Under the pieces are notes generated by a model, which had not been told where the DNA came from, made no database searches, and saw only the letters and a list, made by a program, of their open reading frames with translations. Positions 42,586-51,429 of a stretch of DNA of 64,000 nucleotides are shown in pieces. The stretch lies in NCBI RefSeq assembly GCF_008086165.1, contig NZ_VSKL01000002.1, forward strand, positions 372,001 to 436,000. The letters run 5' to 3'. This stretch comes from Algorimicrobium algoritergicola. Its GTDB lineage: Bacteria > Bacteroidota > Bacteroidia > Flavobacteriales > Flavobacteriaceae. The position numbers and the translations under genes were made by a program. Numbering within the stretch: the stretch's first letter is position 1; each line of letters begins with the position of its first letter.

Positions 42586-44889
42586 CTATATACCATGATT
42601 TTGAATAATTTCAAATACCAATTCTTTGGTCATTTTTTTACCTTGAGCCTTTTCTCTTAAGTCATTAAAAGTTAATAAAAAATCGCACCCCTTATTATAC
42701 TTGGTGCAACCATAGGCTGTTTGACCTTTAGCAATAGTACCTTGTTGACATTTAGGGCAGGTTATTGTTTCGGGAACTAACGTTTGTTTTTTCTTTTTAG
42801 GTTCTATAACTAGTTTAAAGTTTTCGTCAAAACGCAATAAGCCTTCAACAGCGCCAGAATCCGTTTTGAACCCTTTCAAACTAACGGTTGATCCTTTTTG
42901 AAGTAATCGTATATATTGCTTTTCAGAAATTTTCTTATCGTGTACTTTGAAGGGTAAAACCAATTTACATCCAGATTTGTATTCCGAACAACCAAAAGCT
43001 GACTTACCTTTTATTAGCGTTCCTTGTTTACATTTAGGGCAGGTTTCAGATGTAATTCCTTTACTAGTACTCGATTTTTTCACCTTCGGCTTTGCTGCTT
43101 TTTGTTGTGATGTAACAGCATGAGATATGTTAGCACGCCTGGTTTCACTTCGAACTTCATAAACCAATTCATCCACCATACGTTTCATATTATTAATAAA
43201 CGTACTGGCTTTAAATGTACCTTTTTCAATATCCTTCAATTGCTTTTCCCAGGTTCCTGTCAATTCAGCCGATTTTAAAATATCATTCTGAATGGTGTCA
43301 ATCAATTGAATTCCTGTTGTAGTTGGTAAAACTTGCTTTTTATTTCGAATAATATATTTACGCTTAAAAAGCGTTTCAATAATATTAGCCCGTGTAGATG
43401 GTCTTCCAATACCATTATCTTTCATTAATTCACGTAATTCATCATCATCCACCTGTTTGCCTGCTGTTTCCATGGCACGTAGGAGGGAAGCTTCCGTAAA
43501 TTGATTGGGTGGTTTGGTTTGTTTCTCTAAAAAAGAGGGTTCATGTGGTCCTTTTTCGCCTTCTACAAAAGTGGGCAACATATCGGACGTTTTTGATTCT
43601 TTTTCTGGATTTTCAAATACAACACGCCAACCTTTTTTCAAAATTTCTTTTCCCGTTGTTTTAAAATTTACTTCAGCAGCTTGCCCGATTACAGTTGTGT
43701 TGGACACATCACAATCATCATAAAAAACAGCAATAAACCGTTTTACAATACTATTATAGACCTGTTGTTGGTTGTATTGCAGCCTAATTTCCACACCTGT
43801 TGGAATAATAGCATGGTGATCGGTTACTTTTTTGTCATTAAAAACTTTAGATGATTTTTTAATTTTCTTCCCTAAAAGTGTCTGCGTTAACGTAGCATAA
43901 TTCGTTAGATTCTTTAAAATACCTGCTATTTTCGGATAAACATCATTTGGTAGAAACGTGGTATCAACTCTTGGGTAGGTTACTACTTTCTGTTCGTATA
44001 AACTTTGCACGAGTTTTAACGTTTCATCGGCTGTAAAACCAAAACGTTTGTTACAATGCACTTGTAACCCCGTTAAATCGAATAATTTTGGTGCGTATTC
44101 TTTTCCTTTCTTTTTGGTAGTTGAAATAATTTCGAATTCAGATTCTTTAACTTTATTCGCTAAAACTTCACCATCTTCCATTTTTAAAAAACGCCCTTCT
44201 TCATAACTGAAAAGTGTATCACGATATAAGGTTTGCAGCTCCCAATAGGGTTGTGGTTTGAAATTTTCAATTTCCTTAAACCGATTAACAACCATGGCTA
44301 AAGTGGGTGTTTGCACACGTCCAACCGATAAAACTTGCTTGTATCCACCGTGTTTTAGAGTATATAAACGGGTGGCATTCATTCCTAAAAGCCAATCGCC
44401 AATGGCTCTGGAAAATCCAGCATAATACAGGTTATCATAATCTTCAGATGGTTTTAAGTTTTCAAAACCTTCTTTAATGGCTTCGGTTGTTAAAGACGAA
44501 ATCCACAAGCGCTGAATAGGTCCTTTGTAGTTAGCCTGATCCATAACCCAACGCTGAATAAGTTCACCTTCTTGACCAGCATCACCACAGTTTATGACTA
44601 AATCTGCTTTATCAAATAGGCTTTTTACAATTTTAAACTGCTTCTGAATTCCCGAATTAGAAACCACTTTCGTTTTGAACTTTTCGGGAAGCATGGGTAA
44701 ATTGTTCAAATCCCAGCTTTTCCAATAGGGTTTGTAATCATTAGGCTCCATTAAAGTACATAAATGCCCAAAGGTAAAGGTTACTTGATAACCATTACCT
44801 TCAAAATAGCCATCATGCCTGGTATTAGCACCTAATACAGATGCTATTTCTCTGGCAACACTGGGTTTTTCGGCAATACAAACTTTCAC
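42586..44889 (-). CDS. topB: DNA topoisomerase III, type IA
   Basis: The 767-aa protein has an N-terminal Toprim domain (AEKPSVAREIA; acidic cluster DAGQEGE at 103-109, where many TopB proteins have DADREGE). It has LSVGRVQTPTLAMVV and the catalytic Tyr305 in TYPRVDT. The C-terminus carries two four-cysteine topoisomerase zinc-finger repeats (CPKCKQGTLIKGKSAFGC and CPKCQQGTIAKGQTAYGC) split by a further domain. It should decatenate DNA during replication and recombination. The start codon is GTG. Confidence 0.93.
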   Translation of the reverse strand: MKVCIAEKPSVAREIASVLGANTRHDGYFEGNGYQVTFTFGHLCTLMEPNDYKPYWKSWDLNNLPMLPEKFKTKVVSNSGIQKQFKIVKSLFDKADLVINCGDAGQEGELIQRWVMDQANYKGPIQRLWISSLTTEAIKEGFENLKPSEDYDNLYYAGFSRAIGDWLLGMNATRLYTLKHGGYKQVLSVGRVQTPTLAMVVNRFKEIENFKPQPYWELQTLYRDTLFSYEEGRFLKMEDGEVLANKVKESEFEIISTTKKKGKEYAPKLFDLTGLQVHCNKRFGFTADETLKLVQSLYEQKVVTYPRVDTTFLPNDVYPKIAGILKNLTNYATLTQTLLGKKIKKSSKVFNDKKVTDHHAIIPTGVEIRLQYNQQQVYNSIVKRFIAVFYDDCDVSNTTVIGQAAEVNFKTTGKEILKKGWRVVFENPEKESKTSDMLPTFVEGEKGPHEPSFLEKQTKPPNQFTEASLLRAMETAGKQVDDDELRELMKDNGIGRPSTRANIIETLFKRKYIIRNKKQVLPTTTGIQLIDTIQNDILKSAELTGTWEKQLKDIEKGTFKASTFINNMKRMVDELVYEVRSETRRANISHAVTSQQKAAKPKVKKSSTSKGITSETCPKCKQGTLIKGKSAFGCSEYKSGCKLVLPFKVHDKKISEKQYIRLLQKGSTVSLKGFKTDSGAVEGLLRFDENFKLVIEPKKKKQTLVPETITCPKCQQGTIAKGQTAYGCTKYNKGCDFLLTFNDLREKAQGKKMTKELVFEIIQNHGI

Positions 44890-45019
44890 AATTCGTTGAT
44901 TTTTTAGGAAGACGCAAAGTACAGAAATTTATGAAAACATGATAGTCTTTAATAGTGATAGAATACCTTTTTTTGAACAAAAATTAAAAAAAACAAATCA
45001 GTTTAAATAATTAATCGTA

Positions 45020-45031
45020 ATATTGCAATAT
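45020..45031. promoter_or_regulatory. 12-bp palindrome upstream of arsR, probable operator
   Basis: ATATTGCAATAT is a perfect palindrome ending 14 bp before the arsR ATG. Position and symmetry fit an ArsR-family autoregulatory site, but AT-rich palindromes also occur by chance. Confidence 0.5.
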
Positions 45032-45045
45032 ACAAATACAGAACT

Positions 45046-45378
45046 ATGGGAATTACCAAAACAGACAAGTTTACAGATGAGCAAAACAGGTTAGCAACCA
45101 TAGCTAAAGCTTTAGGTCATCCAGCTCGTGTAGCCATACTTCAACATTTATTTAAAATTGATAGTTGTATTTGTGGTGATTTGGTTACCGAAATTGGATT
45201 GGCACAGCCAACCATTTCACAGCACTTGAAAGAGTTGAAAAACTTGGGCATTATTAAAGGAAATATCTCTGGAACAAGTGTTTGCTATTGCATTGATCAA
45301 GATGAATGGCAAAAAATAACCCAATTATTAAGCCAATTTTTAAGTCAGAAAATTGAAGGCGTAGGCGACTGCTGCTAA
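45046..45378 (+). CDS. arsR: ArsR-family metalloid-responsive repressor
   Basis: The 110-aa winged-helix protein has a recognition helix in AQPTISQHLKELKNLGIIKG. It carries a Cys pair in DSCICGDL (Cys41, Cys43) and a C-terminal vicinal pair (Cys109, Cys110), so As(III) could be bound by the CxC motif, the tail, or both. It heads a four-gene arsenic operon and probably represses it from the palindrome just upstream. Confidence 0.92.
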   Translation: MGITKTDKFTDEQNRLATIAKALGHPARVAILQHLFKIDSCICGDLVTEIGLAQPTISQHLKELKNLGIIKGNISGTSVCYCIDQDEWQKITQLLSQFLSQKIEGVGDCC

Positions 45379-45493
45379 AACTATAAACGTAAAAAATACA
45401 GATATGAACCGAGCACGCTAAATGTATCTAGTCTTTATGAGAATTATAAATTGCGAATAGCATGTGACAATTAAAAAAAATTAAAATACACAT

Positions 45494-45961
45494 ATGAAAC
45501 TATCAGAAATCAAACAACATTTAAGTCAATTAGAAACTATTGCATTTCAATTACCCAATGGGCAATTAGTGCCAAATCATTTTCATGTAACGGAAGTCGG
45601 AAAAATTAATAAAAATTTTATTGATTGCGGTGGAACTGTAAGAACGGAGAATGTAATTAATTTTCAATTATGGGAAGCCAATGATTATGACCATAGGTTA
45701 CACCCTGAAAAACTAGTTTCCATTATCGAATTATCTGAAAAGGTATTAAACTTAGAAGATTTAGAAATAGAGGTGGAATATCAAGGCAATACCATTGGGA
45801 AATACGGTTTGGATTTTGATGGCAAGAACTTTTTGCTGACCAATAAACAAACGGATTGTCTGGCTAAAGATCAATGCGGTATTCCTTCTGAAAAACCCAA
45901 CCTTAAGGTATCTGAATTAGAAAAAACGGAAAGCTGTGCTCCAGGTTCTGGTTGTTGTTAA
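45494..45961 (+). CDS. DUF6428 family protein of the ars operon
   Basis: The 155-aa protein starts MKLSEIKQHLSQLETIAFQL and contains PNHFHVTEVGKINKNFIDCGG and WEANDYDHRLHPEKL, features of DUF6428 proteins, which commonly accompany arsR in Bacteroidota. The final residues ESCAPGSGCC hold three cysteines that could bind arsenite. It lies between arsR (115 bp) and the reductase gene (18 bp). Function is unproven; a role as an arsenic-handling accessory protein is my inference. Confidence 0.8.
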   Translation: MKLSEIKQHLSQLETIAFQLPNGQLVPNHFHVTEVGKINKNFIDCGGTVRTENVINFQLWEANDYDHRLHPEKLVSIIELSEKVLNLEDLEIEVEYQGNTIGKYGLDFDGKNFLLTNKQTDCLAKDQCGIPSEKPNLKVSELEKTESCAPGSGCC

Positions 45962-45979
45962 ATCTGTATTTAAATAGTA

Positions 45980-46600
45980 ATGATGAACACGAAGTTAAAA
46001 GCTACAATTACTAGTTTTCAAGGGAATTCTATTAGTCGTGAACGACAGGATATAATTAAACCTTTGATTGACTACATACAGCATAAAGTAATTAATAATC
46101 AGTATATTAGGTTAAATTTTATTTGTACTCATAATTCCCGTAGGAGTCATTTATCCCAAATATGGGCACAGGCATTGGCCCATTATTTTGGAATAAAAAA
46201 TATAGCTTGTTATTCGGGTGGAACAGAAGCAACCACTGTTTTTCCTGTAGTAATTGATACTCTAATTAATCATGGGTTTGAAATCCATCAATTAGCTCAA
46301 AGTGACAATCCCATTTACAGTATTAAATATGCCATAAATGAACCAGCTATAATAGGGTTCTCTAAAACGTATGATGATACATTTAATCCGGAATCTGAAT
46401 TTGCAGCTATTTTAACGTGTTCCCAAGCGGACGTTGGTTGCCCTTTTATTGCCGGCGCAGAACAACGTATTCCAATTACCTATGAAGACCCGAAGGCTTT
46501 TGATAGCTCTCCATTACAAAAAGAAAAATACCTGGATCGAAGCCTCCAAATTGCTTCTGAATTATTTTATGTGTTTTCTCAAATAAGAACCAATGACTAA
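45980..46600 (+). CDS. arsenate reductase-like low-molecular-weight phosphatase
   Basis: The 206-aa protein has a CX5R P-loop, CTHNSRRS (Cys49), preceded by about 45 extra N-terminal residues. It has the redox pair Cys147 and Cys154 in [11 protein letters not shown], spaced like Cys82/Cys89 of thioredoxin-coupled ArsC. The general-acid loop is YEDPKAF. All three catalytic cysteines are therefore present, although the P-loop differs from the usual CTGNSCRS. It should reduce arsenate to arsenite for export. Its stop overlaps the acr3 start by 8 bp. Confidence 0.87.
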   Translation: MMNTKLKATITSFQGNSISRERQDIIKPLIDYIQHKVINNQYIRLNFICTHNSRRSHLSQIWAQALAHYFGIKNIACYSGGTEATTVFPVVIDTLINHGFEIHQLAQSDNPIYSIKYAINEPAIIGFSKTYDDTFNPESEFAAILTCSQADVGCPFIAGAEQRIPITYEDPKAFDSSPLQKEKYLDRSLQIASELFYVFSQIRTND

Positions 46601-47621
46601 AAAATTATCTTTTTTAGATGGATATTTAACACTTTGGATATTTTTAGCCATGCTGTTAGGTGTAGCTATTGGTAACCTTATTCCAGCTATCCCAGATTCC
46701 ATAAATCAATTAAGTCATGGCGCTACCAATTATCCAATTGCCATCGGGTTAATTTTAATGATGTATCCACCATTGGCAAAAGTTAATTATAAGCTTTTAC
46801 CAACCGTTTTTAAAGATGTCAAGGTATTATCAATTTCCCTCTTTCTTAATTGGATTATTGGTCCGATATTAATGTTTATTTTGGCCATTTCCTTTCTACA
46901 AGATTATCCTGAATATATGGTAGGCCTTATTCTTATTGGTCTTGCACGTTGCATTGCCATGGTTTTAGTTTGGAATGACCTTGCTGAAGGTAGCAGCGAA
47001 TATGGTGCAGGTTTGGTAGCCTTAAATAGTATCTTTCAGATATTTGCCTATAGTTTTTATGCTTGGTTATTTATTACCGTTTTACCACCTTACTTTGGTT
47101 TTGAAGGTGCTATTGTAGATATTTCTATTGCAACTATTGCCGAAAGTGTTCTTATATATTTAGGAATACCCTTTGCGCTAGGTGTTTTAAGTCGCGTGAT
47201 ATTAGTCCCAATAAAAAGTTCAAAATGGTATAATGAAACTTTTATTCCTAGAATTTCACCTATTACTTTAATGGCCTTGTTATTTACTATTGTCGTCATG
47301 TTTTCTTTAAAAGGAGAAATGATTATGAGCATTCCTTTTGACATTATAATCATAGGTATTCCTCTAATAATCTACTTCGTTATCATGTTTGTTATAAGCT
47401 TTTTTGTTAGCAAAGCAATTGGCGCATCCTATAATACAAATGCGGCTATATCTTTTACCGCAGCTGGAAATAATTTTGAATTGGCCATAGCCGTTGCCAT
47501 TGCCGTTTTTGGAATAAATTCTGGACAAGCTTTCGCAGGTGTGGTTGGACCACTGATAGAAGTTCCTGCATTAATTTTGCTCGTTCGGGTTGCATTTTGG
47601 TTGCGTAAAAAATACTATTAA
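46593..47621 (+). CDS. acr3: ACR3-family arsenite efflux permease
   Basis: The 342-aa protein has ten hydrophobic segments. Family motifs include [16 protein letters not shown] at the start, [16 protein letters not shown] (with the conserved Cys of ACR3) and [17 protein letters not shown], the signature segment of helix 9. It exports As(III) through the inner membrane using the proton gradient. It is the last gene of the ars operon and completes detection, reduction and export. Confidence 0.95.
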   Translation: MTKKLSFLDGYLTLWIFLAMLLGVAIGNLIPAIPDSINQLSHGATNYPIAIGLILMMYPPLAKVNYKLLPTVFKDVKVLSISLFLNWIIGPILMFILAISFLQDYPEYMVGLILIGLARCIAMVLVWNDLAEGSSEYGAGLVALNSIFQIFAYSFYAWLFITVLPPYFGFEGAIVDISIATIAESVLIYLGIPFALGVLSRVILVPIKSSKWYNETFIPRISPITLMALLFTIVVMFSLKGEMIMSIPFDIIIIGIPLIIYFVIMFVISFFVSKAIGASYNTNAAISFTAAGNNFELAIAVAIAVFGINSGQAFAGVVGPLIEVPALILLVRVAFWLRKKYY

Positions 47622-47666
47622 CATCACATTTTCAATACTTTAAAAACATTAGTTCTTATAAATCTG

Positions 47667-47674
47667 TATATTTG
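47667..47674 (+). promoter_or_regulatory. -7 element of the TPR regulator gene
   Basis: TATATTTG matches TAnnTTTG and lies 28 nt before the GTG start at 47703. Confidence 0.55.
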
Positions 47675-47702
47675 AGTAAACTAACCCATTACTTTTTATC
47701 TA

Positions 47703-49457
47703 GTGATACGTTTAAGACTATTGTTTTTTATAGTAAGTATAGCTTTATCTTTAAAATGCAGTGCTCAAGTAAACTTGACTAGTACTGAAGCTTTAAAAAA
47801 ATACGAGAGTATAACAGCTACCATGTCTGAATCATTTCCTGAAAATGAATTCAAAACATACAGACGTGAATCCTTTACGGAACAACAACTTCAAACCTAT
47901 TTATTTCAGCATTATCAACGGTTGGACTTATTACCATTTATTGAAGACCATTATCTTTTTAAAATGCAGAGCTATTTGCATTCCGGGAATTGGTTTCGTG
48001 AAATTGGATTTCCTGAAGAATCCATAAAATGGTATAAGGCGTTTTTCGAATATTACGATGCGAATTTCAAAAAGTTATCTCCTGACGAAAAGTATAATTT
48101 AGTTGAAATAATTACGTATTCTTATGGTATACAAGCCGATAATTATGCTCGAATTGGTCAATTAGATAACGCAGCATTACAACATAAAAAAAACATAGCT
48201 TTTATTAAAGATTATGATATTATAACTAATCCGTCGGCATTTAATAATTATGGGCTGTTCTTTTATTGGAACAAAAAGGATCTAGATTCCGCTTTAGTTT
48301 ATTTCAATAAAGCGTATTTATTAACTAAAGAAAAATTCCCAAATCATACCTTATTAGGCAGTATTCGGGATAACATTGCTGACATTTACACCAATCGGAA
48401 TCAATATGAAAAAGCCCTACCGCTATACCACGAGAATTTCAAACTATACCAAGGCACTAAAAACGAAAGTTCTAACGCATTTGATGTTACACGATTTATT
48501 AGCGCAGGAATTCAATTAATAGAAACAGAGTTAAAATTAGATAATATCAGTCAGGCACAGGAAACATTTAATGATTTACAGAAAACGCTTGAGATGCCAG
48601 AATTTAAGGGTAACATTAGGCAACAATCCCAATTAGAAATTCTTCAAGCTGAAAAGTCCTTATATCAATCGCAAGGAAACTATAAAGCGGCACTCGTTAT
48701 TGCTGATAAAAGACTAGAATTATTAGACAGTTTCAATGCTCTATCAAAACTTGCCGATAAAAAGTGGCAAGATGAATTAAATGCTATATCACTTGACCGT
48801 TTTGCTTTAAACGCTAAAATTGATAGAATAGAAAAGGAAAACAAAATTCAAAGTCAACGGTCTAAACTATGGATCATAACCTTATCATCATCCATAATTT
48901 TAATTTTATTACTCTCCTTATTCTTGCGTAGGCGCCAACATATCATCAATGCAAAAAACAAACAACTTTTAGCCGAACACAAACTAGAAATTTCAAGTGT
49001 AAAGAATGAAAACTTACAATCTGAAATTGAATCTAAACAACGGGATTTATCTGATTTTGCAATTAATCTAACCCAAAATCAAGAATGGGCTCAAGATTTA
49101 GCGAATAAATTAGAAACAATTAAGGAAGCGCCTTCCGAAGGTAAAAAAGTGTTATTAGCTCATTTAGAGCAGGATATACAAAACAGGATTACCTTTGATA
49201 CCAACACTCACGAATTTTATGACCGGTTGGATAAATTAAGTGATGCTTTTTATAGTAAACTAAACGGACTATTTACAAATTTGAGTAAAAACGAAATTAG
49301 AATGTGCTCCTTAATTCGTCTAAAAATGGATAGCCGAAGTATTGCAACACTTCAAAATATAACTTTAGCATCCTTAAATACCAGCCGGTATCGGTTACGA
49401 AAAAAATTAAATCTTTCAGAAAACGAAGATTTAGATACTTTTATTCAAAATCTATAA
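47703..49457 (+). CDS. TPR-containing membrane-anchored regulator with C-terminal HTH
   Basis: The 584-aa protein has a signal peptide (CSAQ), periplasmic TPR-like helical repeats (about residues 90-360), one transmembrane helix (LWIITLSSSIILILLLSLFL, near 400), a cytoplasmic coiled coil and a C-terminal LuxR-like helix-turn-helix. That HTH contains LSKNEIRMCSLIRLKMDSRSIA, then LNTSRYRLRKKL. This layout is typical of Bacteroidota one-component regulators that sense envelope signals. GTG is the start; no other start retains the signal peptide. The likeliest target is the secreted gene downstream. Confidence 0.85.
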   Translation: MIRLRLLFFIVSIALSLKCSAQVNLTSTEALKKYESITATMSESFPENEFKTYRRESFTEQQLQTYLFQHYQRLDLLPFIEDHYLFKMQSYLHSGNWFREIGFPEESIKWYKAFFEYYDANFKKLSPDEKYNLVEIITYSYGIQADNYARIGQLDNAALQHKKNIAFIKDYDIITNPSAFNNYGLFFYWNKKDLDSALVYFNKAYLLTKEKFPNHTLLGSIRDNIADIYTNRNQYEKALPLYHENFKLYQGTKNESSNAFDVTRFISAGIQLIETELKLDNISQAQETFNDLQKTLEMPEFKGNIRQQSQLEILQAEKSLYQSQGNYKAALVIADKRLELLDSFNALSKLADKKWQDELNAISLDRFALNAKIDRIEKENKIQSQRSKLWIITLSSSIILILLLSLFLRRRQHIINAKNKQLLAEHKLEISSVKNENLQSEIESKQRDLSDFAINLTQNQEWAQDLANKLETIKEAPSEGKKVLLAHLEQDIQNRITFDTNTHEFYDRLDKLSDAFYSKLNGLFTNLSKNEIRMCSLIRLKMDSRSIATLQNITLASLNTSRYRLRKKLNLSENEDLDTFIQNL

Positions 49458-49508
49458 CTTCCTCAAAAACAATACATTAAGCATGTTTTAGATGTCAATT
49501 TCTCTTCT

Positions 49509-49565
49509 GTCTATTAAAAGTCTATTGCTTGTTCATTACCTGTCTATATGCATATTTATGTCTAT
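49509..49565. promoter_or_regulatory. four GTCTAT direct repeats upstream of the secreted gene
   Basis: GTCTAT occurs at 49509, 49520, 49542 and 49560. The first three are spaced 11 and 22 bp apart, hence on one face of the helix. They lie between the TPR-HTH regulator gene and the next gene, as binding sites might. Confidence 0.4.
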
Positions 49566-49652
49566 GCGTTTTAAACTTATACTTTAGTTCCAGTAAAAAA
49601 AAGGTTCCTAATTAGTAGCAACATTTGTATAACCTTATAAAACTTTAGTATT

Positions 49653-50168
49653 ATGAAAACGTATGTAATTGGTTTACTATTTCTAGGCTTTACCAACCTA
49701 ATGATTGCTCAAAATGATTTAGCCGTTCTATCAACGCCTAATCCAACAGTCTATTCCAAAACCACTAAATCGGTTAAGAATCTAGATTATTTATCAACCG
49801 TATCCAAATTGGATATATCTAAAAAGGTATTAAAGCTTCAGGATATTGTAGCTCATTATAATATCAAAACTCATAAAGTTTATAACCCGAAAAGTTCAAC
49901 AACATACACCGTAAATTTTAAAGAAGGGGAGAACAGTCTGTCTGCTATATATGATAAAAATGGAAACCTATTAAAGTGTCATGAACAGTATCAAAACATC
50001 AAATTACCATATGTATTGAGTTCTGAAGTTATTAAAGCCAATCCTGGTTATTCCTTAAATGAGGTGTATTGTAATATAGAATATACAAAAGATCATGAAA
50101 CGGATATAAAATACCGCGTTGTTCTTAAAAATGGCAAAAAGACAAAAACTGTTATTTTGGATTTGTAA
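49653..50168 (+). CDS. secreted protein, possibly PepSY-like fold
   Basis: The 171-aa protein has a Sec signal peptide ending LMIAQ. A domain with strand patterns such as TYTVNFKEGENSLSAIYDKNGNLL and VVLKNGKKTKTVILDL follows; this resembles the alternating beta/helix of PepSY-like or BLIP-like proteins, without certainty. It is preceded by the GTCTAT repeats and followed by an intrinsic terminator. I infer control by the upstream TPR-HTH regulator; function is unknown. Confidence 0.7.
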   Translation: MKTYVIGLLFLGFTNLMIAQNDLAVLSTPNPTVYSKTTKSVKNLDYLSTVSKLDISKKVLKLQDIVAHYNIKTHKVYNPKSSTTYTVNFKEGENSLSAIYDKNGNLLKCHEQYQNIKLPYVLSSEVIKANPGYSLNEVYCNIEYTKDHETDIKYRVVLKNGKKTKTVILDL

Positions 50169-50195
50169 ATAAAGCTTTTAGCAGGTAATAAATTT

Positions 50196-50237
50196 GAGGT
50201 GAACTCCCTTATTAAATAAGTTTGCCTCTTATTTTTT
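50196..50237 (+). terminator. intrinsic terminator after the secreted gene
   Basis: GAGGTGAAC (50196-50204) pairs with GTTTGCCTC (50220-50228) over 9 bp including two G-U pairs in the plus-strand RNA, followed by TTATTTTTT. Confidence 0.7.
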
Positions 50238-50240
50238 ACT

Positions 50241-51146
50241 TTAATTTACAATTACTTTTTGACCAATTTTTAAAGTCGCATTTTTATTAATCCCATTTAA
50301 TTTACACAAAGCCGCAAGACTCATGTGGTTTCTGGAAGAAATACGTGATAAGGTATCACCTCGTTTAACAATATAAACGGTTTTTGGTTTGTTGGCTATT
50401 GCTATTGCTTCAGATTCAGTAGTTGGCACATCTATAGTACCTTTACGCTTGCTATTATGTAATTCTGGACGCGTCATATCTCGCGTAATCCAAATTTCAT
50501 TATTAAGAACTTCGTTTGAATCATTAAATTGAAGTAAATATTCTGGATTAATTTGAATTCCTTGATAGCTCACTTCTAAATGTAAATGACTGCCACGTGC
50601 ATTACCAGAAGTACCACCTTTTCCTAAATAACTACCAGCAATAACAGAATCATTTTCTTTTACACCATAACTCGATAAATGTGCATAAGCTGTTTCTAAA
50701 CCATTAAAATGACGAACGACAACTGAACGACCATGACCTGAACTATAATTTGCAAAACGAACCACACCATCAAACATAGCAAAAAGACTATCGCCTGTTA
50801 CTAAATCAATATCAATACCTCTATGTGCACGACCTTTTCTCCAACCATAGCGAGAAGTAATCACTTTATTTTTGGAAATAGGTGAGACGTAATTAGAATC
50901 GTTAAATTGTAAGTGAATAGGGAATTTGATGTCCTTGCCATAATCTACACGAATTTTACTAGTATCCCAATAATCCGTTGTAATATCAACAGCGTCTTCA
51001 GCTTCTTTAACTTCATAGGTTTCTAATAAATCGTGACTACTGGCCACGAAATTAAGAAGGTTTGGAGACGCATCTCCAGGATTAATAATTTGACCAAAGC
51101 TATTGGAAGCTAGGCACAAACAAATAAGGGCAAAAAATGATTTCAT
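50241..51146 (-). CDS. M23 metallopeptidase with C-terminal LysM domain
   Basis: The 301-aa protein has a signal peptide (NSFGQ) and an M23/LytM domain: YGWRKGRAHRGIDID (first His and Asp of HxxxD), VVRHFNGLETAYAHLSSYG, and HLHLE (HxH). A LysM repeat follows (VYIVKRGDTLSRISSR to IGQKVIVN). All zinc ligands are present, so it is probably an active peptidoglycan endopeptidase of the cell wall. It is a stand-alone gene. Confidence 0.94.
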   Translation of the reverse strand: MKSFFALICLCLASNSFGQIINPGDASPNLLNFVASSHDLLETYEVKEAEDAVDITTDYWDTSKIRVDYGKDIKFPIHLQFNDSNYVSPISKNKVITSRYGWRKGRAHRGIDIDLVTGDSLFAMFDGVVRFANYSSGHGRSVVVRHFNGLETAYAHLSSYGVKENDSVIAGSYLGKGGTSGNARGSHLHLEVSYQGIQINPEYLLQFNDSNEVLNNEIWITRDMTRPELHNSKRKGTIDVPTTESEAIAIANKPKTVYIVKRGDTLSRISSRNHMSLAALCKLNGINKNATLKIGQKVIVN

Positions 51147-51408
51147 AGGTTACTTTGTGCTATTAAAAACCTGTTAACGTTTAAATTTGCATATTATTAT
51201 TTTGCAACGTCCGAAAATAAAAAATAAATCGATATAAAATCATAAAATTTTGTTAGAGTTTCGGGTTGCTGATATATTTTTATTCAAATCCCTATCTTAC
51301 TGAAAATCAAAGGGAATAAAACGAAATGAAAGCACTATAAATTTAGGTGTATGAATAAAGGAATATTAATTCTTTACTATTAAATTCCATATCCAATATA
51401 ACAGTCGT

Positions 51409-51416
51409 TATCTTTG
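51409..51416 (+). promoter_or_regulatory. -7 element of the DEFD-box helicase gene
   Basis: TATCTTTG matches TAnnTTTG, 13 nt before the ATG at 51430 and 22 nt before the ATG at 51439. Confidence 0.5.
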
Positions 51417-51429
51417 GCGCTCTAAATAA

